Source: Ilumatobacteraceae bacterium (GTDB lineage Bacteria; Actinomycetota; Acidimicrobiia; Acidimicrobiales; Ilumatobacteraceae). From it: a stretch of 48,875 bases of DNA. Within the stretch, counting starts at the first letter, position 1, and every line of letters starts with the position of its first letter. Made by a program: the position numbers and the translations under genes. Positions 42,679 to 48,875 of this stretch are shown here, piece after piece. Location: contig JAHENF010000025.1 in assembly GCA_024643255.1 (NCBI GenBank), positions 1-48,875 of the forward strand. Reading direction: 5' to 3'. The notes under the pieces are model-generated. The model did no database searches. It was given only the letters and a program-made list of their open reading frames with translations, and had not been told where the DNA came from.

Positions 42679-44427
42679 ATGCGACAACGACGAGTAGTAA
42701 CAGCGCTCGCCATTCCACTGGCGTTCGCGTTCGTGGCGGCATCGTGCGGGAGCGACAGCAGCTCCTCGAATGTCACCACGGCCGGCACCACGGCCACCGA
42801 GGGCACGACCAGCACCGACACGACGCCGCGCGAGACCGTGCCCGACGTCGACACATCGGTCGTGGCGCAGACCGAGAAGCCAGTCATGGGTGGTTCGGTC
42901 ACGATGGGCCTCGAGGCCGAGGCGACCGGCCTGCGGCCATGGGAGGACAGCTGCTCCTCGCCGTGTTACAACATCATGCGGACGATCTACGACACGCTGA
43001 TGGAAGAGCAGGGCAGCGGTGGCTACGGCCCGTATCTCGCCGAGGATCTCACGCCCAACGCCGACTTCACGGTGTGGACGATGACCCTGCGACCCGACAT
43101 CTCGTTCCACAACGGCACGCCGTTGACCGCGCAGACCATCGTCGACATGTTCCCGCTGCAGCAGGCAGGAGCCGCCGGGGCCAGCGCCATCTCGTCGTCG
43201 AAGCTCACCGGCGTCACCGCCACGGGCGACCTGACCGTCGACTACACCCTCAGCGGGCCGAACTCCGCGTTCGCGGCGTTCCTCGCCGGCGCTCCCCTGG
43301 GCATGCCGTTCGACCCTGCCGCCGCCACCGCTGACAGCGCCGGCTACAGCACGAACCCGATCGGTACGGGACCGTTCACGATCAAGTCCCGTGACATCGA
43401 CAACGAGACGGTCGTGGTTCGCAACCCGAACTACTGGCGCACCGACGCCGACGGCACGCAGTTGCCGTACCTCGATTCGATCTCGTTCCGGCCGATCCCC
43501 GACGAGGGCACGCGTCTCGACGCACTCCTGTCGGGCACCGTCACCGCGATGCAGTCACTGCGCCAGGGCACCATCCGTGACGCCCGCGCCGCGGGCGGCA
43601 ACATCAACCTGATCGAGTTCCAGGGCAACAACACCGGCGGCGGTATGTACAACACCGCCATCGCGCCGTACAACGATCAGCGTGTGCGCATGGGCCTCAA
43701 CAAGATGAACGACCAGAAGCGAGTGATCGAGGCCCTCGGCGGCACCGGCATCTCGTTGCCGTCGACGCAGTGGTTCTCCACCGACAGCCCGTGGTGGACC
43801 CAGGAAGCCGCCGATTCGTACCCGGCCTTCGACTTCGACGGTGGCAAGGCGCTCATTCAGGAGTATGTCGACGATCCGGCCCGTACGGACGGCAAGGCTC
43901 CCGGCGAGAAGATCGACGTCGAGCTCTCGTGTCCTCCCGACCCGACCCTGATCGCGGCGATGCAGGTCATCGAGCAGGTGTGGACCGGTACCGGTCTGAT
44001 CAACGTCAAGCTGACGCAGTACGACCAGGCGACCCACATCAACAACGCGGTGAGCGACAAGCACTTCGCCCACTGCTGGCGTTGGGGCGGCCAGGGCGAC
44101 CCGGCCGCACAGATCGACCCGTTCGTGGCCGATCCGGCCGTGTCGGTGGCCAACTTCCCGAACTACAACGACCCGGAGATGCAGCAGTGGGCGGCGGAAG
44201 CCGATGCCACTGACGACTTCGAGACCCGCAAGGCGCTGTACTCGAAGATCATGACGAAGATCAACGAGCAGGCAATCCTGTGGTACTCCGGTTCCACCGC
44301 AGTCATGGTCGCCACCGAGCCCGACGTCAAGGGCATCATCAGCTGGGATCTGCCCAGCGGTGAGATCGGCGTCGGCATCCCCGACGCTGCCGTGCGTTGG
44401 CAAGAGGTGTTCGTCTCGGCGGGGTGA
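42679..44427 (+). CDS. Solute-binding lipoprotein of family 5 (peptide ABC transporter)
   Basis: Captures the substrate outside the cell for the importer. The 582 residues begin with a lipoprotein signal peptide; the lipobox is AASC with Cys-23 as the lipidated residue, followed by a Ser/Thr-rich linker to about residue 65. The SBP family 5 fold follows, with AEDLTPNADFTVWTMTLRPDISFHNG (the family signature region) and NPIGTGPFTIKSR. Specificity (peptides or other) cannot be told from sequence. GGGGAT precedes the ATG by 3-8 nt as ribosome binding site. It lies between ATPase and permease genes, an inverted order compared with the usual A-B-C-D-F. Confidence 0.92.
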   Translation: MRQRRVVTALAIPLAFAFVAASCGSDSSSSNVTTAGTTATEGTTSTDTTPRETVPDVDTSVVAQTEKPVMGGSVTMGLEAEATGLRPWEDSCSSPCYNIMRTIYDTLMEEQGSGGYGPYLAEDLTPNADFTVWTMTLRPDISFHNGTPLTAQTIVDMFPLQQAGAAGASAISSSKLTGVTATGDLTVDYTLSGPNSAFAAFLAGAPLGMPFDPAAATADSAGYSTNPIGTGPFTIKSRDIDNETVVVRNPNYWRTDADGTQLPYLDSISFRPIPDEGTRLDALLSGTVTAMQSLRQGTIRDARAAGGNINLIEFQGNNTGGGMYNTAIAPYNDQRVRMGLNKMNDQKRVIEALGGTGISLPSTQWFSTDSPWWTQEAADSYPAFDFDGGKALIQEYVDDPARTDGKAPGEKIDVELSCPPDPTLIAAMQVIEQVWTGTGLINVKLTQYDQATHINNAVSDKHFAHCWRWGGQGDPAAQIDPFVADPAVSVANFPNYNDPEMQQWAAEADATDDFETRKALYSKIMTKINEQAILWYSGSTAVMVATEPDVKGIISWDLPSGEIGVGIPDAAVRWQEVFVSAG

Positions 44428-44485
44428 CCCCTCGCTGAGCTGACCAACACATCACGACGGACCCCGGGGAGAAGCAGCAACCATC

Positions 44486-45433
44486 ATGGTCAAGACCATC
44501 GCATTCATACTCTTGCGATTGATCGCCACACTGTTGGCAGTCACGTTCTTGACCTTCGCGATGGTTGCGCTGCTCCCCGGGGACCCCGTGGACACGATTC
44601 TGGGAACCGGACCTCGTCCTCCCGGAATCGAGGAACAAATCCGGGCGGATCTGCATCTCGACGATCCGTTCCTGGTGAGATACGTCAACTGGCTGGGCGA
44701 CGCGGTCACCGGCGACCTCGGCAGCTCCTACATCACCGATCAACCCGTCGCCGACACGATCAGCCAGCGGCTCCCCGTGACGGCCCAGCTCGCGTTCATG
44801 TCGATCTTCATCTCGGTGCTCGTCGCCATCCCCGTGGGGGTGATGGGCGCCTACAAACAGTCGAAGTGGCAGGACTCCGTGAGTTCCGCCGGGGTCCAGG
44901 TCGCGCTGTCGATCCCCAACTTCATCTTCGGCATCTTCCTGATCTGGCTGTTCGCCGTGAAGCTCGGGTGGTTGCCCGCCTCCAACTGGAACCGCCTCAG
45001 TGACGGGGTGGTGCCCAACCTGAAGACCTCGATCCTGCCGGCGTTCGCGCTGGCGCTCGGTCAGATGGCGGTGTTCTCCCGACTGATCCGCTCCGACATG
45101 ATCTCGACCCTGCAGGAGAACTACATCCTCTCCGCTCGGGCGAAGGGGCTCAGCGACCGCTACATCCTGTTCCGCCACGCGTTGCGGCCCAGTTCGTTGA
45201 GCCTGATGACGATCATCGGCATCAGCTTCGGTGCCCTGCTCGGCGGCACGGTGGTCATCGAAACCCTGTTCGCGATTCCCGGTCTCGGGTTCTCGCTGAT
45301 CAATGCGATCAACGGACGTGACATCCTCCTGATCCAGGGAATCACCGTCTTCATCGCCGTGATGTTCGTGATCATCAACACCGTCGTCGACCTCCTGTAC
45401 GCGGTGCTCGACCCTCGGATTCGGAGGAGCTGA
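44486..45433 (+). CDS. Peptide-type ABC transporter permease, DppB-like
   Basis: First membrane subunit of the importer: 315 residues, about six helices. It starts with the DppB N-terminal pattern (FILLRLIATLLAVTFLTFAM, then LLPGDPVD), and has the ATPase-coupling EAA loop in NYILSARAKGLSDRYILFRHALRP and the closing PGLGFSLINAINGRD. The ATG at 44486 matches the family start; GGGGAG lies further upstream (about 15 nt) than usual. Followed after 2 bp by the second permease gene. Confidence 0.93.
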   Translation: MVKTIAFILLRLIATLLAVTFLTFAMVALLPGDPVDTILGTGPRPPGIEEQIRADLHLDDPFLVRYVNWLGDAVTGDLGSSYITDQPVADTISQRLPVTAQLAFMSIFISVLVAIPVGVMGAYKQSKWQDSVSSAGVQVALSIPNFIFGIFLIWLFAVKLGWLPASNWNRLSDGVVPNLKTSILPAFALALGQMAVFSRLIRSDMISTLQENYILSARAKGLSDRYILFRHALRPSSLSLMTIIGISFGALLGGTVVIETLFAIPGLGFSLINAINGRDILLIQGITVFIAVMFVIINTVVDLLYAVLDPRIRRS

Positions 45434-45435
45434 CC

Positions 45436-46443
45436 GTGGCGACCACAGAGTTCGACGACGCCCAGAACGCCGAGATCGTCTCGCTGACAGGCGGCGATAC
45501 GACCCCGCAGGACGAGTTCGTCGTTCCGCAGGGCGTCAAGCCTCCACGCAAGTCGGTGTGGGCCGTCTTCAAGGAGATGCCGATCCTCGTCAAGCTCAGC
45601 ACGATCTGGCTCGTGGTGCTCCTGTTGAGCGCGCTCTATGCACAGCTCGACGTGCGGGTCTTCCACGGATCGCTCCCACTCGCCGACCCCAATCTCCAGT
45701 TGAACGGCTTCAACCCGAAGACCGGCGAGTTCGGCACCGGGGCCGTGTTGGAGAGCCCGTCGTGGCAGCATCCGCTCGGCACCGACGCGCTCGCTCGTGA
45801 CACGTTCTCCCGTGCGCTGCACGGCACGTACGTCAGCGTGATCGTCGCCGTCGTGTCGGTCACGTGCGGCGTCGTGGTGGGCGGCCTGCTCGGCTCGCTC
45901 GTCGGGTTCGTGCGGGGCAAGACCGAGACCGGCCTCATGGCGATGATCGACGTGCTGCTGGCATTTCCGGCTCTCGTGCTGCTCCTCGCCCTCATCTCGA
46001 TCTTCGAGGTCCGCGATCTCTTCGTGATCAGCTTCGTGATCGGGCTGCTCTCGATCCCGGCATACACGCGAGTGTCGCGTGCGAACAGCCTCGCCATCTC
46101 GAACCGTGAGTTCGTCACGGCCGCCGAGGCGATCGGCACGAAGAAATGGACGATCCTGCGGCGTGAGATCATCCCGAACGTGTTGCCGACCCTGCTTGCG
46201 TACGCGATGGTGGCCGCTGCTGCGGTCATCGTCGTCGAGGGCACGCTGTCGTTCCTCGGACTCAGCGTCCAGTTGCCGACCGCGACGTGGGGCAACATGA
46301 TCAACCAGGCCCGACGCGACATCAAGGTCGACTTCGGTCAGGTGCTGTATCCGGCGCTGCTGCTGACGTTCACGGTTCTGGCCCTGAACCAGGTCGGCGA
46401 CTTCTTCCAGCGTCGCAGCTCCCATCGCGCCTCGTCGCTCTGA
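45436..46443 (+). CDS. Peptide-type ABC transporter permease, DppC-like
   Basis: Second membrane subunit. The 335-residue protein has an N-terminal cytoplasmic extension of about 50 residues, a first helix (IWLVVLLLSALYA), the DppC loop with HPLGTDALARDTFSRALHGT, and the coupling loop NREFVTAAEAIGTKKWTILRREIIPN. The start is GTG with GGAGG (45423-45427) upstream; the ribosome binding site lies in the end of the preceding gene. It completes the transporter: D, F, A, B, C in one orientation. Confidence 0.93.
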   Translation: MATTEFDDAQNAEIVSLTGGDTTPQDEFVVPQGVKPPRKSVWAVFKEMPILVKLSTIWLVVLLLSALYAQLDVRVFHGSLPLADPNLQLNGFNPKTGEFGTGAVLESPSWQHPLGTDALARDTFSRALHGTYVSVIVAVVSVTCGVVVGGLLGSLVGFVRGKTETGLMAMIDVLLAFPALVLLLALISIFEVRDLFVISFVIGLLSIPAYTRVSRANSLAISNREFVTAAEAIGTKKWTILRREIIPNVLPTLLAYAMVAAAAVIVVEGTLSFLGLSVQLPTATWGNMINQARRDIKVDFGQVLYPALLLTFTVLALNQVGDFFQRRSSHRASSL

Positions 46444-46474
46444 CGTCCGGGCCTTGACGATCGAGGCCTGATGT

Positions 46475-47113
46475 TCAGGGTGCGGCACCCTCCGCGGCGA
46501 CCGCCAAAGCGACCGGCTCGGGCATCGTGAGGCGCGGAAGGAACAGCTGCACCAGCGGTCCGATGCCGAGCGCGAAGACCGCAGTGCCGACGCCGATCGC
46601 CCCGCCGAGCAGGACCCCGAAGGTGAGCGCAGTCAGTTCGACAGCCGTGCGTGCGGCACGGATCGAGATGCCGCGACGCGCCAGCCCGGTCATCAGCCCA
46701 TCGCGTGGACCAGGTCCGAGACCCGAGCCGATGTAGAGCCCCGAGCCGATCGCGATCACGACGACGCCGCCGAACATCATGGCGAAACGGGCGGCGAGCT
46801 GGTCGGGTTCGGGAATGATCGGCAGGACGACATCGACGACGAGTCCGATCTCGACGGCGTTGAGCAGCGTGCCGAGCCCCGGTGTCTCGCGCAGCGGAAT
46901 CCACAGGACCAGGAGGGCGAGGCCGGTGAGGATGATCACCGTGCCGACGGGAAGGCCGGTCAGGTCGCTCATCCCGGTGTGGAAGACGTCCCACGGGGCT
47001 GCGCCGAGGTCGGCATCGATGATCAACGCGATACCGGCACCGAACAGGGCGAGCCCGGCGACGCATCGGGCGATGCGTTCGAATGGACGGTCGCGCGGGA
47101 CGAGGCGTGGCAT
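46475..47113 (-). CDS. YczE/YyaS/YitT-like integral membrane protein
   Basis: A 212-residue membrane protein with about five helices, resembling the YczE/YyaS group of unknown function. Family-like features: an Arg-rich start then GLALFGAGIALIIDADLGAAPWDVFHTG, GLPVGTVIILTGLALLVLW, and the repeat-like GSGLYIGSGLGPGPRDGLMTGL, where the two halves (AAPWDVFHTGMS and GPGPRDGLMTGL) look like an internal duplication. ATG 47113 is preferred because it begins just before the first conserved helix; a GTG at 47158 is also in frame. Convergent with the peptide transporter operon. Confidence 0.82.
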   Translation of the reverse strand: MPRLVPRDRPFERIARCVAGLALFGAGIALIIDADLGAAPWDVFHTGMSDLTGLPVGTVIILTGLALLVLWIPLRETPGLGTLLNAVEIGLVVDVVLPIIPEPDQLAARFAMMFGGVVVIAIGSGLYIGSGLGPGPRDGLMTGLARRGISIRAARTAVELTALTFGVLLGGAIGVGTAVFALGIGPLVQLFLPRLTMPEPVALAVAAEGAAP

Positions 47114-47160
47114 CCCTGCAGTCTCTCCGATGATTCCGGTTCTCGGACGCCGGCGCACGA

Positions 47161-47177
47161 TCTCGCACGGAGCGAGA
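47161..47177. repeat. Short inverted repeat in an intergenic region
   Basis: TCTCGC and GCGAGA around ACGGA form a 6-bp hairpin in the 129-bp gap between the YczE-like gene and the decayed HNH gene. Operator or terminator role is not established. Confidence 0.3.
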
Positions 47178-47230
47178 CGTCTGATCCGGATAACTCCGTC
47201 ATCCCATCATCTCTGTGACACCGCCGTGCG

Positions 47231-47236
47231 CATGAT
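47231..47236 (+). promoter_or_regulatory. Putative -10 hexamer of the decayed HNH gene
   Basis: CATGAT ends 6 nt before the GTG at 47243, the same hexamer as before the leader ORF at 32677. Confidence 0.3.
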
Positions 47237-47242
47237 GTCGGC

Positions 47243-47811
47243 GTGGAGATCGGTGCGGTCGTCGAGCGGGTCCGGGGTCTCGCAGCGGTCGACGCCGACG
47301 TGACCGCCGACGCGGTCGCGCTCGAGTCGGCGTTGGTGACCGCGCGTGAAATCGCCGGTTGGGTCGAGGCCCGCCAGGCATCGCTGGTCGCCCGACTGTC
47401 GCGCGGACCGTGTCGTTTCCGGAGGCCACGATGGCGGCGGCGTCGACGACGTCGCTGAACGCGGCGTGCAAGGTGAAGGAGCGTTCCGACACGTTGGCGG
47501 CGACACCGAATCTGGCCGGGGCATTGGGCGACGGTGCAGTGACGGCGGGCCACGTCGATGTCGTCACTCGCTGCTCGAAACAATTGCACCCGGCGGTCGG
47601 CTACGACCGCTGCGAACTCCACCACATCACATGGTGGCGACACGGCGGCTCGACCGACATCGACAACCTGCTCCCCATCTGCACGAAACACCGCACCAAG
47701 ATCCACCACGACGGCTGGACCATCGAGCTGGGACCCAACCGTCAACTCACCCTGCGCCTGCCCGACGGCAATATTCAGACCACCGGACCACCGACGATCC
47801 GAGCCGCCTGA
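47243..47811 (+). pseudogene. Decayed DUF222/HNH endonuclease gene
   Basis: Remains of a DUF222-plus-HNH protein (the 13E12-repeat type, usually about 400 residues or more). The first part is open from the GTG at 47243 and reads EIAGWVEARQASLVARLSR as in DUF222 proteins. Near 47400 the homologous frame shifts, continuing as SFPEATMAAASTTSLNAACK in the frame that ends at 47811. The middle of the protein is then missing: DVVTRCSKQLHPAV joins directly to VGYDRCELHHITWWRHGG, so the first zinc cysteines and most of DUF222 are gone. In the HNH part the HHI and NL residues remain, but CTKHRTKIHH has Arg in place of the usual second His. A frameshift plus a deletion make an active enzyme unlikely. 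Confidence 0.75.
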
Positions 47812-47913
47812 TCAGACGGTGTTCGGCGTCGCATCCGATCATCGCACGGCAGCGGCTCCCTTTGTGTCCATGATCGGTGAGACAGGTTTGGTGTCTGACT
47901 GATTGGAGTGGTG
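47812..47913. other. Gap holding the probable left end of the IS element
   Basis: These 102 bp between the decayed HNH gene and the IS orfA should hold the left terminal repeat. AGACA and TGTCT form a small inverted repeat at 47882-47898. The true end cannot be fixed because the right end lies outside the window. Confidence 0.3.
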
Positions 47914-48372
47914 ATGGGTTCGGAGACCACAGTGCAGAGCCCGGTGCGAGTCGGCAAGACTGAGTCGGGTGGAACGAACCGGAAGTCGTTGCGGTCGCCG
48001 AAGTCACCTCCTGGAGAACGCCCGGTGCGGCGGATCTTTCCCGCCGACTACAAGCTGTCGGTGCTGGCCGAATACGACTCGTACTCCGAACCTGGTGAGC
48101 GTGGCGCCCTGTTGCGCCGTGAAGGCCTGTACTCCTCGCTCATCTCGGACTGGCGTCGCCAGCACCGTCAAGGCACCCTCGTGGTGAGCGAAGGCCGCGG
48201 CTCCGAGGGCGGCCGAGGTGTCCCGTCACGATCCGAAGTGCAAAGGCTCCGCGCCGAGAACGAACGCCTGAAACTGAAGCTGGCCAAAGCCGAAACGATC
48301 ATCGAGGTCCAGGGAAAAGTGCAGGCGCTCTTGGAAGAGCTCTCCAAGAGCGCGGACACCGACGACACGTAG
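47914..48372 (+). CDS. IS3-family transposase OrfA
   Basis: A 152-residue DNA-binding subunit. After a basic, disordered start of about 45 residues, a helix-turn-helix region (RRIFPADYKLSVLAEYDSY, then LISDWRRQHRQG) is followed by a leucine-zipper coiled coil, SEVQRLRAENERLKLKL, extending through about residue 140. IS3 elements express this alone and, through a -1 frameshift, an OrfAB fusion that is the active transposase. ATG 47914 was chosen because TTGGAG lies 5 nt before it; two GTGs just upstream are in frame. It contains the frameshift signal near its end. Confidence 0.88.
   Translation: MGSETTVQSPVRVGKTESGGTNRKSLRSPKSPPGERPVRRIFPADYKLSVLAEYDSYSEPGERGALLRREGLYSSLISDWRRQHRQGTLVVSEGRGSEGGRGVPSRSEVQRLRAENERLKLKLAKAETIIEVQGKVQALLEELSKSADTDDT
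48312..48353 (+). promoter_or_regulatory. Predicted programmed -1 frameshift signal of the IS element
   Basis: The slippery heptamer G GGA AAA (48312-48318) is in phase with OrfA (codons GGA, AAA). Six bases later an 11-bp perfect stem follows, GCGCTCTTGGA (48325-48335) with TCCAAGAGCGC (48343-48353), loop AGAGCTC. After the shift the -1 frame is open from here into OrfB with no stop. Confidence 0.8.
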
Positions 48373-48875
48373 ACACCATCATCGACGCCGCCATCGACGA
48401 ACTCGTCGAGCACGGCATCTCCCGGGTTCGGGCGTGTCGATCGGTCGGCCGCTCCCGCGCCAGCCACTACCGCCAACACCGAACGCTACGACCGGCCGGA
48501 CCGCCACGCCCCCGCCCCCGATCCCACCGGGCGCTCACCGACACCCAACGCGACGAAATCCTCGCCGTGTTGAACTCCGAACGATTCTGCGACCAAGCAC
48601 CCGCCCAGATCTGGGCAACGCTGCTCGACGAAGGCCGCTACCTGGCCTCGGTGTCGACCATGTACCGGATCCTGCGTTCCCAGCACCAGGTGCGTGAACG
48701 ACGCCGACAAGCCCGCCGACCCGCTCACGTCAAACCTGAACTCGTCGCCCACGGACCCAACCAGGTGTGGTCCTGGGACATCACCAAACTCGCCGGACCC
48801 CACAAATGGAACTGGTTCCACCTCTACGTCATCTTGGACGTCTACTCCCGCTACGCCGTCGGCTGGCTCGTCGCA
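48318..48875 (+). CDS. IS3-family transposase OrfB, reached by frameshift (3' partial)
   Basis: Catalytic integrase part of the transposase, cut by the window end. In the -1 frame from the slippery site the sequence is open: VDTIIDAAIDELVEHGISRV, then an HTH_21-type region (RALTDTQRDEILAVL, APAQIWATLLDEGRYL, TMYRILR), then the start of the DDE integrase core with the first catalytic Asp in VWSWDITKL and the strand YVILDVYSRYAVGWL. The remaining catalytic residues lie beyond the window. No plausible independent start is seen, consistent with expression as an OrfAB fusion. The start coordinate given is the first codon read after the shift. Confidence 0.85.

Larger units (their letters stand above)
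47914..48875 (+). mobile_element. IS3-family insertion sequence (partial, right end outside the window)
   Basis: OrfA and the start of OrfB form a typical IS3 layout with overlapping frames. The element enters just after a decayed gene and is cut by the window end, so terminal repeats and target duplication cannot be seen. The true left end lies a little upstream of 47914. Confidence 0.8.

Noticed and set aside
44422-44432. GGGGTGACCCC palindrome at the end of the substrate-binding protein gene
   Set aside because: Only 4-bp arms around the stop codon; expected by chance in this composition.

Overview
The window is a GC-rich stretch of about 48.9 kb, almost entirely coding, with very short intergenic gaps. 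Its gene content points to Actinomycetota: coenzyme F420 biosynthesis (cofD/fbiA), DUF3499 and DUF5719 proteins, a large GT2 polymerase-like protein beside DUF5719, actinobacterial phosphomannomutase, Trm112-like and ahcY genes, and secreted repeat proteins. Start codons are very often preceded 6-10 nt upstream by a TANNNT hexamer, implying mostly leaderless mRNAs. The order resembles a shuffled version of the mycobacterial manA-pmmA-fbiA-manB-rmlD region. An Acidimicrobiia (Ilumatobacter-like) source is my best guess and is inference only.

Layout. 1-4.4 kb: lysS on the minus strand, divergent from a secreted zinc D-Ala-D-Ala carboxypeptidase-like protein and an LpdA-type flavoprotein. 4.36-4.55 kb: four hairpins with an exact 50-nt period between convergent genes. 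4.6-7.1 kb: a biotin-dependent acyl-CoA carboxylase alpha subunit, divergent across 19 bp from the biotin ligase gene birA. 7.2-11.7 kb: an LCP glycopolymer transferase followed by rmlA-rmlC-like-rmlB-rmlD for dTDP-rhamnose. 11.7-13.0 kb: a GNAT acetyltransferase and a Mug-type DNA glycosylase. 13.1-24 kb: a glycan cluster with four GT4-like glycosyltransferases, a GDP-mannose pyrophosphorylase, a degenerate SDR, gmd and a flippase, plus cofD and an unrecognised His-rich membrane protein. 24-29.5 kb: a small pentapeptide-like protein, the GT2 giant, DUF5719 and a membrane thioredoxin. 29.5-38.6 kb: ftsH, DUF3499, a CPBP protease, a 916-aa membrane protein, phosphomannomutase, a Trm112-like protein and a secreted beta-domain protein. 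38.6-40.2 kb: ahcY with a structured leader. 40.3-46.4 kb: a peptide-type ABC importer in the order D-F-A-B-C. 46.5-48.9 kb: a YczE-like membrane protein, a decayed DUF222/HNH gene and an IS3-family element cut by the window end.

How the genes fit together. RmlABCD supply dTDP-L-rhamnose. Phosphomannomutase and the pyrophosphorylase supply GDP-mannose, which Gmd converts to GDP-4-keto-6-deoxymannose. The glycosyltransferases, flippase, GT2 protein and LCP protein could assemble, export and attach a rhamnose/deoxyhexose-containing surface polysaccharide.

The most notable signals are: a pseudoknot-capable ahcY leader with a competing hairpin next to the ribosome binding site; a textbook -1 frameshift signal in the IS3 element (slippery G GGA AAA, 6-nt spacer, 11-bp stem); stop codons that double as the -10 hexamer of the next gene; leaderless mini-ORFs whose stops overlap downstream starts; and the 50-nt hairpin array.
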